Below, piece after piece: positions 1-8,088 of a stretch of DNA of 64,000 nt. The position numbers and the translations under genes were made by a program. Position 1 is the stretch's first letter. Each line of letters begins with the position of its first letter. Source of the stretch: Cellvibrio sp. (lineage in GTDB: Bacteria > Pseudomonadota > Gammaproteobacteria > Pseudomonadales > Cellvibrionaceae); the NCBI GenBank assembly GCA_016712405.1, contig JADJRD010000014.1:806001-870000 (forward strand), read 5' to 3'. The notes below the pieces were generated by a model. It had not been told where the DNA came from. It saw only the letters and a list, made by a program, of their open reading frames with translations, and made no database searches.

Positions 1-704
1 TGTTGACGCAAAAGAAACATGACAGTGACAAAGTTTACAGTTTGCACGAACCGCAGGCTTACTGTGTGGCGAAAGGAAAAGATCATAAGCCGTATGAATA
101 CGGGTGCAAAAGCGTCGATTGTCACCACCTCAACAGGCAACATAATTTTGAGCGCTGTGAGCCATGAAAAAATATTGCTGATGTAAATACACTGGATGAA
201 GTATTAGAAAAAGCACAGTCGGTTCGGATCAGTAAAATTCAAGAAGCTGTGTGTGATCGCGGCTATCGTGGTCGAAAAGAAGTGAAGGGGATTAAGATTA
301 TATTGCCAGAGAATCCGAAGAAAAAGATACGCGTTATGAGCGTGAAAAAAGCGAGCGAAATGTCGACGACGCGCGGCCATTGAACCGATCATTGGTCATT
401 TGAAATCGGGTTTTCGACTAGCGAGAAATTATTTGAAGGGTGCGGCTGGTGATCAGATTAATTTATTGATGGCGGCATGTGCGTGGAATTTAAGAAAATG
501 GATGATCGCTGCATTGGAGGCATTTTTTTGTTGCGTAAAATGGCCTAATGCCAGGGAAAATAGTAGGATTTTTGAGTTAACGCAGAGTTGGTTGATCTGC
601 AGTATCTCAAAATGGTTTTATTCACGTGTGATATGGATATTGGTGCGGTGAAATTTGTACTGATGGATTTTAAATTGTTTTTCAGGGGCGACTACTTATG
701 TTAG
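1..704 (+). pseudogene. Decayed IS5-family transposase, left end outside window
   Basis: Conceptual translation across frames gives pieces of a DDE transposase of the IS5 family. An N-terminal piece contains 'VYSLHEPQAYCVAKGKDHK' (about 20-110). A middle piece contains 'VCDRGYRGRKEVKG' (about 245-290). The C-terminal piece runs 'RRRAAIEPIIGHLKS' then 'GDQINLLMAACAWNLRKW' (about 365-500). The pieces lie in different frames with several shifts and in-frame stops, so no active enzyme is made. One frame near the end reads FFRGDYLC and stops at 704, and I take this as the likely end of the element. Directly after it begins the middle of a chemoreceptor gene, which suggests the element inserted into that gene. 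The terminal inverted repeat and target duplication cannot be confirmed because the other end is outside the window. Confidence 0.8.
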
Positions 705-711
705 TAACATA

Positions 712-2001
712 ATGGTGGCAAATTTAAATTTTCGTTTGACTGCTAGTCCCATTTTTTCCGAAACCGGTGAGCGTTTGGGTTCAGTGGTAGAGTGGGTGGA
801 TCGTACTGCTGAAGTACAGGTGGAGTCGGAGGTTAATCACTTGGTTGAATCAGCAGCAGCAGGTGATTTTAGTACTCGTATCAATACCCAAGGTAAAAAT
901 GGTTTTTTCCTAAAATTAGCTGAAGGCTTAAATCAATTAGTGAATACGGCAGATAAAGGGTTGAATGATGTTGCTCGTGTATTAGGTGCGATTGCGAAAG
1001 GCGATTTAACCGAACGCATTGATGCGGATTATGCCGGCACATTTGGTGACTTGAAAAATTATTGTAATGAAACCACCGAAAGTTTAACGGTGATGATGAG
1101 CGATATTCGCAATGCGGCGGAAACTATTTTCACCGCGTCGAGTGAAATTGCGCAAGGTAATGCGGATTTGTCATCACGCACGGAACAACAAGCGGCGAAT
1201 TTGGAAGAAACGGCATCAAGCATGGAAGAATTAACCTCCACAGTAAAACTCAATGCCGATAACGCCAAACAAGCCAATGTCTTAGCCGAAAAAGCCTCTA
1301 GTGTTGCAACTGATGGTGGATCACTGATTCAACAAGTGGTTATCACCATGAACGACATTAATCAATCTGCACAGAAAATCAGTGACATTATTGGTGTGAT
1401 TGATGGCATCGCCTTCCAAACGAATATTCTCGCATTGAATGCGGCAGTAGAGGCAGCGAGAGCGGGTGATCAAGGTCGTGGATTTGCTGTGGTGGCGAGT
1501 GAAGTACGCACTCTTGCACAACGCTCGGCGAATGCCGCCAAAGATATTAAAGCCTTAATTAATGATTCCGTACAAAAAATTGAAAGTGGTAACTCACTGG
1601 TGAATAAATCCGGTGAAACCATGAAAGAAATTGTGAATTCGATTAAACGTGTGAATGACATTATGTCGGAAATTGCCGCCGCATCGAATGAACAATCGAC
1701 TGGAATTGAAGAGGTATCCACTGCTGTATCGCAAATGGATGAAATGACACAACAAAACGCGGCCTTGGTGGAAGAGGCTGCCGCTGCTGCAGAAAGTTTA
1801 CAATCACAAGCCGACCAACTGACACGCAATGTTGGGCAGTTTAAATTGTCGAGTGATCAACAATCACGATTTGGTTCGGCACCCCGTTTAAGTTCGCCAA
1901 CAAAAAGCCAGTCGCATTCAGCACCGGCAGTCAGTGCAAAACCGACGAAGAAATTGTCACCACCAAAAGGCAACGCAGAAGATGAGTGGGAAACGTTTTA
2001 A
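712..2001 (+). CDS. Methyl-accepting chemotaxis protein, N-terminally truncated
   Basis: The protein (429 aa) signals to CheA/CheW and is methylated by the neighbouring CheR and demethylated by CheB. Residues 1-35 are the end of a PAS domain (FRLTASPIF, GSVVEWVDRT). HAMP-like segments follow at about 40-135, then a long coiled coil with the conserved signalling hairpin around residues 225-265 (DGIAFQTNILALNAAVEAA). The last five residues are EWETF, matching the NWETF-type tether that binds CheR in Tar and Tsr. No membrane segment is present in what remains. The start of the PAS domain and everything upstream is missing, and the IS remnant lies directly before it, so the gene appears cut by transposition. 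ATG 712 is simply the first in-frame Met after the junction; whether it is translated is unknown. Confidence 0.85.
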   Translation: MVANLNFRLTASPIFSETGERLGSVVEWVDRTAEVQVESEVNHLVESAAAGDFSTRINTQGKNGFFLKLAEGLNQLVNTADKGLNDVARVLGAIAKGDLTERIDADYAGTFGDLKNYCNETTESLTVMMSDIRNAAETIFTASSEIAQGNADLSSRTEQQAANLEETASSMEELTSTVKLNADNAKQANVLAEKASSVATDGGSLIQQVVITMNDINQSAQKISDIIGVIDGIAFQTNILALNAAVEAARAGDQGRGFAVVASEVRTLAQRSANAAKDIKALINDSVQKIESGNSLVNKSGETMKEIVNSIKRVNDIMSEIAAASNEQSTGIEEVSTAVSQMDEMTQQNAALVEEAAAAAESLQSQADQLTRNVGQFKLSSDQQSRFGSAPRLSSPTKSQSHSAPAVSAKPTKKLSPPKGNAEDEWETF

Positions 2002-2018
2002 TTTCATCGATACTGTTA

Positions 2019-2245
2019 AATCCTCCCTTTAACAAAGGGAGGCGGGGAGGGATTTAACGAAGGCGGTTTTTGTGAGAGTGTTAAATCCCCCTAGCCCCCT
2101 TTTTCAAAGGGGGAACTCTACTCCCTGTTTATCTTGTTGCGGAGTTAAATCGGTTCCTCCCCCTTGCTAACGACTGCATGGATGCAGAAGGTAGAGTAAC
2201 GCAGGAGCAGTTACCGAGTGGGAGGTTAGGAGGGGGTGAATTGGT
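2019..2245. repeat. Palindromic intergenic repeats (CCTCCC / GGGAGG family)
   Basis: The 289 bases between the chemoreceptor and cheR hold no gene. They contain three pieces of one repeat family. The first is a short palindrome CCTCCCTTTAACAAAGGGAGG near 2025-2045 followed by a GGGAGGGATTTAA tail. The second is CCCCCTTTTTCAAAGGGGG near 2096-2114. The third is a longer unit from about 2153 to 2245 that opens with CCTCCCCCTTGCTAACGACTG and ends with GGGAGGTTAGGAGGGGGTG. Related units occur at 31940-32046, 49837-49956 and inside mutS. Their hairpins could partly terminate or stabilise transcripts; that is inference. Confidence 0.75.
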
Positions 2246-2290
2246 ACAAAAACCAAAGGAAGTCATGAGTAAAGCCCGGAGAAAAAATGA

Positions 2291-3154
2291 ATGGCAGTTG
2301 CCAATTTAAATGACCGCGAATTTAGTTATACCCAAGCGGACTTCGAGCGGGTAAGAAAGATTATTTATAAAAAAGCGGGAATTAATTTATCCGACAGTAA
2401 GAAACAATTGGTCTACAGTCGTTTGGCTCGCCGATTACGCGCACTCAAATTACCGGATTTTTCTGCATATCTCAGTTACCTGGAAAATACCGATGAAGAG
2501 CAACAAGAATTTGTTAATGCGCTTACCACCAATCTCACGGCATTTTTTCGTGAAGAACATCATTTTGATTTCCTAGCGGAATTTGTTAAAAACTTTAAGC
2601 ATAAACGCAATCTTCGAGTTTGGTGCGCTGCTGCCAGTACCGGAGAAGAGCCTTATTCAATTGCGATCACCCTTGCAGAAGCTTTTGGTCGATATGATCC
2701 GCCAGTCGAAATTATAGCCTCTGATATAGACAGCAATGTATTAAATGAAGGTCGCGCCGGGGTTTACAATATCAATCGAATTGAAAGTTTAAGTTTAGAG
2801 CGAAAACGACAATTCTTTTTAAAAGGCAAAGGCGATAAGAACGCTGGGAAGGTAAAAGTCATTCCAGATTTAGGTCGTCTTATTGAATTCAAACAAATCA
2901 ATTTGCTCGATGCCAAGTGGCCATTGACCGGGTTGTTCGATGTTATATTTTGTCGAAATGTGATGATATATTTTGATAAATCAACTCAGGTCAATCTATT
3001 GGAAAAAATGGTCAAATTAATGCAAAAAGATGGATTATACATAGCAGGGCATTCTGAAAGTTTTTCGCAGGCTAATCATTTAGTGAAATTAGTCGGCAAA
3101 ACGGTCTATCGTTTAGCGGATGTAAATAATCGGAATACTACGGATGAATCTTGA
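2291..3154 (+). CDS. cheR: Chemotaxis protein-glutamate O-methyltransferase CheR
   Basis: CheR transfers methyl groups from S-adenosylmethionine to glutamates of chemoreceptors in the cytoplasm. The 287-residue length is typical. The N-terminal helical domain (about 10-75) is followed by NLTAFFREEHHF (81-92) and the SAM-binding segment around RVWCAAASTGEEPYS (109-123). Acidic SDID (about 154) and FDVIFCRNVMIYF (about 218-230) match the family. A GGAG ribosome site at about 2278-2281 sits eight to nine bases before ATG 2291. An out-of-frame ATG at 2287 is not used for this frame. The 3' end overlaps cheD by 11 bases, so the two are probably translationally coupled. The upstream receptor ends in the pentapeptide that CheR binds. 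Confidence 0.95.
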   Translation: MAVANLNDREFSYTQADFERVRKIIYKKAGINLSDSKKQLVYSRLARRLRALKLPDFSAYLSYLENTDEEQQEFVNALTTNLTAFFREEHHFDFLAEFVKNFKHKRNLRVWCAAASTGEEPYSIAITLAEAFGRYDPPVEIIASDIDSNVLNEGRAGVYNINRIESLSLERKRQFFLKGKGDKNAGKVKVIPDLGRLIEFKQINLLDAKWPLTGLFDVIFCRNVMIYFDKSTQVNLLEKMVKLMQKDGLYIAGHSESFSQANHLVKLVGKTVYRLADVNNRNTTDES

Positions 3155-3755
3155 CGATAATGTGCATCTAGCACCCAATACCTATTTTGATCGAAATTTT
3201 GATTGTGAAGCAGTCAAAATTTTGCCGGGCGAGTATTACGTAACCAATAGCGGCAAAATGATAGTTACAGTGTTGGGTTCCTGCGTGGCGGTTTGTTTGC
3301 GCGATAAATTTAGTGGCATTGGCGGGATGAATCATTTTTTGTTGCCTAACGATGGCAGTAGTGAATCGGGTCTGTTAACTGAGTCAGCACGTTATGGTGT
3401 TTATGCAATGGAATTGCTGATTAACCATTTATTAAAGTTGGGTGCTAATCGTAATCGTTTTGAAGCGAAAGTGTTTGGTGGTGGGAATGTGTTGCGAGGA
3501 ATGACAGTCAATAATGTTGGGCAACGCAATGCAGAGTTTGTATTGGATTATTTACACAATGAAGGCATTCCCATAGTCGCGAAAGATCTTCTCGATGATT
3601 TTCCACGCAAGGTTTATTTCTTTCCCGCTGAGGGGAAAGTTATGGTCAAAAAAATTAAGTCTGTACACAACTCGACGATTGTTGATCGTGAAAGTGAATA
3701 CCGCATGCGCGTTAAATACACACCGAAATCGGGTGATGTTGAATTGTTCTCTTAG
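3144..3755 (+). CDS. cheD: Chemoreceptor glutamine deamidase CheD
   Basis: CheD deamidates specific glutamines of chemoreceptors to glutamate and modulates adaptation. The protein is 203 residues. The catalytic cysteine and histidine of the family are visible in VLGSCVAVCLRD (Cys47) and GGMNHFLLP (His64). FEAKVFGGGNVLRGM (about 112-126) is the conserved core that follows. The ATG lies inside the end of cheR, and cheB follows after 15 bases, so cheR-cheD-cheB form one transcription unit. The C-terminal tail (about 170-203) is basic and variable, as is usual for proteobacterial CheD. Confidence 0.93.
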   Translation: MNLDDNVHLAPNTYFDRNFDCEAVKILPGEYYVTNSGKMIVTVLGSCVAVCLRDKFSGIGGMNHFLLPNDGSSESGLLTESARYGVYAMELLINHLLKLGANRNRFEAKVFGGGNVLRGMTVNNVGQRNAEFVLDYLHNEGIPIVAKDLLDDFPRKVYFFPAEGKVMVKKIKSVHNSTIVDRESEYRMRVKYTPKSGDVELFS

Positions 3756-3770
3756 TGCTGGAGTAATATT

Positions 3771-4835
3771 GTGGCGATAAAAGTCTTAGTGGTGGATGAC
3801 TCAGCATTAGTGCGCACATTATTGTCTGAAATTATTCGTGATACGCCGGGTTTGGAATTAGTGGGCGCTGCGCCTGATGCATTTGTTGCACGTGATATGG
3901 TGAATCAATTTTCACCGAATGTGATTACGCTCGATGTTGAAATGCCGCGAATGGATGGCTTGTCATTTTTGGAAAAATTAATGGCAGCAAGGCCAACTCC
4001 TGTTGTCATGATTTCAACATTGACCGAAGAGGGTGCGGACGCAACTTTGCGAGCATTAGAACTCGGTGCAGTCGATTTTTTACCTAAGCCAAAAATTGGT
4101 GTGTCCGAAGGCATTCGTGAATATGCTGAACTGATTGTCGAAAAAATTGTTGCAGCCGCCAGTGTTCGCGTAAAACCTCTACGACAAGTTGTGCGTAGAG
4201 ATGTGGCTGAAAATGAAAAAGTTAATCCTACAAAAATTCACTCCACGGAAAAAATTATCGCCATAGGCGCATCAACTGGTGGTACCGAAGCGATAAAAGA
4301 TTTATTGGTGCAATTTCCGGCGGCCATGCCGGGTATTGTCATGACACAACATATGCCGCCTGGATTTACGCGCACATTTGCTGAGCGATTAAACAAATGT
4401 ACAAAATTACACGTGGTAGAAGCACGCGGCGGCGAACGTATTTTGCCTGGCCACGCTTACCTTGCACCGGGTGGGCATCATTTAATTGTGTCGCGCTATG
4501 GCGCTGACTATGTTGTGAAATTATCGGATATGGAACCTGTTCATCGTCATAGGCCTGCTGTGGATGTGATGATGGATTCTGTTGCGCAAGCAGGTGGCAA
4601 AAACGTGATTGGAATCTTGCTAACCGGAATGGGAAAAGATGGTGCCCAGGGTATGTTGGAAATTCGCAATCAAGGCGGTTACACCTTTGCGCAAGATGAA
4701 GAAAGTTGTGTTGTTTACGGCATGCCGAAGGAAGCGGTTGCAGTCGGTGGTGTTGATCAAACCGTCGAACTTTTAAAAATGGGCGATGCTATTCAAGCGA
4801 AACTTAAAGCTATGGGTGGTGGCAATCGTTTGTGA
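3771..4835 (+). CDS. cheB: Protein-glutamate methylesterase CheB
   Basis: CheB is a response regulator that removes methyl groups from chemoreceptors. Residues 1-120 are a receiver domain with the acidic pair D9/D10 and phospho-acceptor D55 in VITLDVEMPR. Residues about 160-350 are the methylesterase domain with the triad Ser168 (GASTGGTEAI), His194 (TQHMPPGF) and Asp290 (TGMGKDG). The protein has 354 residues, as expected. The start is GTG at 3771, preceded by CTGGAG. No cheA, cheW or cheY is seen nearby; the rest of the cluster may lie upstream of the IS remnant, outside the window. Confidence 0.95.
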   Translation: MAIKVLVVDDSALVRTLLSEIIRDTPGLELVGAAPDAFVARDMVNQFSPNVITLDVEMPRMDGLSFLEKLMAARPTPVVMISTLTEEGADATLRALELGAVDFLPKPKIGVSEGIREYAELIVEKIVAAASVRVKPLRQVVRRDVAENEKVNPTKIHSTEKIIAIGASTGGTEAIKDLLVQFPAAMPGIVMTQHMPPGFTRTFAERLNKCTKLHVVEARGGERILPGHAYLAPGGHHLIVSRYGADYVVKLSDMEPVHRHRPAVDVMMDSVAQAGGKNVIGILLTGMGKDGAQGMLEIRNQGGYTFAQDEESCVVYGMPKEAVAVGGVDQTVELLKMGDAIQAKLKAMGGGNRL

Positions 4836-4839
4836 TGGA

Positions 4840-5391
4840 TTAAGTAAAAATACTTGTTAGAAGAATTTTGATACCAATGACAATCAGTACAATACCGCCC
4901 AATAATTCGGCTTTGTTTTCCAATTTTGTTCCGCTTTTTGCCCCGAGAAAAACACCAGCATAACTCAGTAAACAAGTTATCAAACCAATTACAAAACAAG
5001 AAAACAGTAAGTTAATGTTGAGTAAGTTAATAGCAAATCCGGCAGCCATAGCATCAATACTGGTAGCAATGGCCAAGGTAAGCATGACAGGATGAGTAAT
5101 CGTTTTTATATTTTCTTCGACGCCTGGCCTGCAGGATTCGTAAATCATTTTGATTCCAATTAGCATCAACAGAACAAAGGCTATCCAGGGTGTGTAGGTA
5201 TCCGCCCAATGAATAACGCCTTTGCCTGCCCAATATCCAATAAACGGCATCAATGCTTGAAAAATTCCAAAATAGACTGCGGACATCAAGGCAATTTTTC
5301 GCAATTCTGTTTTTTGTTTTGCTCCTAATCCAATAGATACAGCAAAAGCATCCATGCTGAGTGCAATAGCAAGTGAAAATAATTCAAGCAT
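4840..5391 (-). CDS. mntP: Manganese efflux pump MntP
   Basis: MntP is an inner-membrane exporter that protects against excess manganese. The 183-residue protein has six hydrophobic segments and two internally related halves. Each half carries an intramembrane acidic motif typical of the family: ALSMDAFAVSIG near residue 10 and ATSIDAMAAGF near residue 110. The length is close to the usual 185-190. It is convergent with cheB (four-base gap) and lies downstream of the ThuA-like gene on the same strand. The 74-base gap to that gene leaves no room for a separate yybP-ykoY manganese riboswitch. A Fur-like sequence occurs just before the start. Confidence 0.93.
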   Translation of the reverse strand: MLELFSLAIALSMDAFAVSIGLGAKQKTELRKIALMSAVYFGIFQALMPFIGYWAGKGVIHWADTYTPWIAFVLLMLIGIKMIYESCRPGVEENIKTITHPVMLTLAIATSIDAMAAGFAINLLNINLLFSCFVIGLITCLLSYAGVFLGAKSGTKLENKAELLGGIVLIVIGIKILLTSIFT

Positions 5392-5394
5392 CGT

Positions 5395-5410
5395 TAATAA
5401 TTCTCATTGG
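5395..5410 (-). promoter_or_regulatory. Possible Fur-like box before mntP
   Basis: On the minus strand the bases read CCAATGAGAATTATTA, which resembles one half of the gammaproteobacterial Fur consensus (AATGAGAATTATT). It lies only a few bases before the mntP start codon, where a bound repressor could also block ribosome access. Fur or MntR control of mntP is known in E. coli. A match of this length in A/T-rich DNA can be chance. Confidence 0.3.
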
Positions 5411-5465
5411 CAATATGTTGAATACCCAAGTCAAAAATTCAATTGGATATGAGTTGCCAGTGTAA

Positions 5466-6233
5466 TTATTTTTTGAGTCCCTTACCAGTTGCGGCTACAT
5501 AGAGTCCGCCGTAAATATGTTCAAGAAAAATTGGGTCGGAATAAGTGGCAGGAAGGTGGCCTAAGGCTGTATAAAAAGAGCGGCCGCCGTCATATTCGTG
5601 ATACCAAGCCATAGGGTGGAACTTACCCATACCTTTACCGCTTTTCACGCCCCAGTTAGCATTAGGGTCATAAGTTTTTTCATCAACAGTTAAAATATAA
5701 TTCAAACTTTTGATTTGCTCCGGGCCAAACTCATAATATTCATCTGTCCATAAAAAGCGATCCGGCATGCGTTCCAGGCCAGGGAATTTACGGCTGATGA
5801 CTTGCAGTTCAGCAGTTTGATTCACAGGGTGAATGTGAAAACTTCTACCGACTAATTTGGTGAACCATTCCCAGTTGTATTCTGTGTCGGAAGCGCTATG
5901 TATGCCGACAAAACCTTTTCCTGAGCGAATAAATTTTTCAATCGACGCTTTTTGTTCTGCGTTAAATAGATCTCCGGTGGTGGATAAAAAGACGATTGCC
6001 TGAAATTGTTCCAGATTTTTATCGTTGAATACGCGTGGATCTTCTTGCCAATCCAATTTAAAAAAATGCTTGTCAGCTAATTGGCGCATGGCAGCGACAC
6101 CTTCCAGTTGTGATTGATGATGGAAGCCTTGTGTGCCAGTAAATAATAAAACATTAAATTGTTCAGCATAACTCGATAGAGTCAGAGTTAATCCCAATAT
6201 GGTGCCCAGAATGAATTTGAAACGAATAATCAT
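5466..6233 (-). CDS. Secreted ThuA-like domain protein
   Basis: The 255-residue protein starts with a signal peptide (MIIRFKFILGTILGLTLTLS, cleavage near SYA-EQF). It then forms a single ThuA domain, a glutamine-amidotransferase-like fold named after trehalose utilisation. Visible family features are VLLFTGTQGFHH (about 28-39), FIRSGKGFVGIHSASDT (about 105-121) and the late WYHEYDGGRSFYTALGH (about 209-225). The biochemical role of the family is not settled; sugar metabolism is the usual context. Here the gene follows a sugar dehydrogenase/cytochrome c gene on the same strand with a 129-base gap, which suggests a sugar-oxidation module. The ATG has a GAGGG ribosome site six bases upstream. 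Confidence 0.85.
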   Translation of the reverse strand: MIIRFKFILGTILGLTLTLSSYAEQFNVLLFTGTQGFHHQSQLEGVAAMRQLADKHFFKLDWQEDPRVFNDKNLEQFQAIVFLSTTGDLFNAEQKASIEKFIRSGKGFVGIHSASDTEYNWEWFTKLVGRSFHIHPVNQTAELQVISRKFPGLERMPDRFLWTDEYYEFGPEQIKSLNYILTVDEKTYDPNANWGVKSGKGMGKFHPMAWYHEYDGGRSFYTALGHLPATYSDPIFLEHIYGGLYVAATGKGLKK

Positions 6234-6302
6234 AATGCCCTCGTTATTGTGTTGTCTTGATTGAATTCCGTAGGCTACTCCAAGTGTTAATCTCTGTCGA
6301 TC

Positions 6303-6316
6303 TGTAACCGGTTAAA
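6303..6316. promoter_or_regulatory. Palindrome resembling a LacI/GalR-family operator
   Basis: The 14-mer TGTAACCGGTTAAA contains the perfect 10-bp palindrome TAACCGGTTA and pairs at six of seven positions. Even-length palindromes with a central CG or CCGG are typical of LacI/GalR-family operators that control sugar genes. It lies about 70 bases upstream of the ThuA-like start codon, between that gene and the sugar dehydrogenase. No LacI-type regulator gene is in the window. Confidence 0.35.
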
Positions 6317-6362
6317 CTCTGAATCAAGTTTTGTAAGTAAAGATAAATCATGTCATTTCAAA

Positions 6363-7934
6363 TTAAATATCCAGTGTATGCAACCAGCTTTGCAATTCAT
6401 GAAGTTCATGATTACTCAGTTGGCCTGATGGAGGCATGGGGCGTGACTTTTCAAAAAAAACTTTGGATTCAATTAAATATCGGCCATTATCTTTTGCCAG
6501 CCAGTTTTCTTGATTAAAAAGAGTTTGGGGATTTGTGGCTATTTCGGTATGGCACTGACTGCAGTTATTTTTCAGAATTGACAGTATTCCGGTTGGGATT
6601 TCTATGATTGTTGATGAGTTATTGTGAATTTTAGTTTTTGTATATGAAGTGCCAGTCGATAAACGTAAAATCGCAGCGTTGCGGTCATCAAGAATCCATA
6701 AGCTGCCATCTTTTGATTGTGTCAATCCAACGGGGCTGCCTTCTGGGCGCAGATTTTCAATGGGATGCCATTCGGAAATTATTTCCTGATGTTGTGCTAC
6801 TTGCTGACTAGCAGGGGAATCTAGTTGTAGGCCGCCTCTGGGTGCAAATAAATGCTCTGTGTATTCGCTGTTTGCATCAACAGGCGCGCGACGAAAAATG
6901 GCTTTTTCTTGTAAAACAGGACGACCTTTAGAGTCTAATTCATAGGCGACTAAACGATTGCCTGCAATTCTGAATCCGTGCCAGCTCATGATTAATTTAT
7001 TTTTCAATGCAGGAATTTTGTTGCCTTGATAGTAGAGCATATCCAAAGGTGCTACATGAGGTGGCAGTAAAGTCCAAGGGGCTTGGTAGTGATTAGCGGT
7101 ACAGGTTTTTCCGTCCAGATCTATATTGGCGTTATAACATTTTGGCCAACCATAAAATTTTCCTTCTTGAATAATATTGAATTCTTCATAAGGTTCTTCG
7201 GCATCAGGTAAATCAATACTATTTTCAGCTTGAACAATGGTTCCGCTTGAATGAACAGCCAGTGCCATGGAATTTCGCAATCCGTAAGCCAGAATCGAAT
7301 AATCTTGTGAATACTGATTGGTATCTTTATGAAACGAATATCGACGAATGCTCGCTTCTTCTCCGTTGCCGCAAGAGGCTTGTTTGTTTTCACATTTGTC
7401 ACTGCTGCTGCCAATATTGACCAGAAGGTCGCCATTTAAGTCAAAGGTAAAATTTTTTAACGGATGCAAATAGGTTGGTGAAAAGGGTAAATGGTCGATA
7501 ACAATTTCCAGGTTTTGAATGGCATTATTTTTCCAGTAAAAACGACTGATTTTATCGGCTTCACTAAAATAAATGTAGTTGTTATGCCCATAGAGAATTT
7601 TATGGGGTAGGTTAAGTGTGTTCAGCAAGCTGCGGACAATTGGCGTTTTACCCGAGTAATCAATCAGCAGCAGCGATCCCTGATTCGGCATCCAGCTGCC
7701 GGCATCGATAACCAGTAGTTGACCTTTATCAATTTCAATTAAGGATCGAGGTTTTTTTAATGGTATGTTTTGGGATTTTTGTACAACCAAACCGACACAT
7801 ATGTTGTTTAATGTGATCAGCGGTAGTTGCGGAAAGCCATCGCATTGACTGGTCAAGCTATGGTAAGGCTCTGCTACTAGTTTGCAAAACCCGGATAGAA
7901 TTGTAATCAGAAAAAATACCCCAATGCGTTTCAT
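6363..7934 (-). CDS. Periplasmic sugar dehydrogenase (sorbosone/glucose dehydrogenase-like) with C-terminal cytochrome c
   Basis: The protein (523 aa from the chosen start) probably oxidises a sugar in the periplasm and passes electrons to its own heme c. The first part has a signal peptide (MKRIGVFFLITILSG). A beta-propeller region of the glucose/sorbosone dehydrogenase type follows; family-like segments include AYGLRNSMALAVH, EEFNIIQEGKFYGWP and LIMSWHGF. The last 80 residues form a small cytochrome c domain with CSQCH and a later methionine in KSRPMPPSG. I chose ATG 7934 because GAGG lies five bases before it; another ATG at 7952 lies upstream. The substrate is unknown. The ThuA-like gene follows downstream. 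Confidence 0.8.
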   Translation of the reverse strand: MKRIGVFFLITILSGFCKLVAEPYHSLTSQCDGFPQLPLITLNNICVGLVVQKSQNIPLKKPRSLIEIDKGQLLVIDAGSWMPNQGSLLLIDYSGKTPIVRSLLNTLNLPHKILYGHNNYIYFSEADKISRFYWKNNAIQNLEIVIDHLPFSPTYLHPLKNFTFDLNGDLLVNIGSSSDKCENKQASCGNGEEASIRRYSFHKDTNQYSQDYSILAYGLRNSMALAVHSSGTIVQAENSIDLPDAEEPYEEFNIIQEGKFYGWPKCYNANIDLDGKTCTANHYQAPWTLLPPHVAPLDMLYYQGNKIPALKNKLIMSWHGFRIAGNRLVAYELDSKGRPVLQEKAIFRRAPVDANSEYTEHLFAPRGGLQLDSPASQQVAQHQEIISEWHPIENLRPEGSPVGLTQSKDGSLWILDDRNAAILRLSTGTSYTKTKIHNNSSTIIEIPTGILSILKNNCSQCHTEIATNPQTLFNQENWLAKDNGRYLIESKVFFEKSRPMPPSGQLSNHELHELQSWLHTLDI

Positions 7935-8088
7935 AGGCGCCTCATGTTGCAAACGATTAAGTTCTATCTTAAATCAATTTGCATGAAATCAATACCAATG
8001 AAGATTTATGGCGTCAAACCAGTGGAATAATTTACCTGCAATTGCGTATACTAACTGTCGCGAACGGGCTTCCCAATAAGAAACGATT

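Noticed and set aside
5392..5465. yybP-ykoY manganese riboswitch before mntP
   Set aside because: Only 74 bases lie between mntP and the upstream stop codon, and no conserved riboswitch core is visible.
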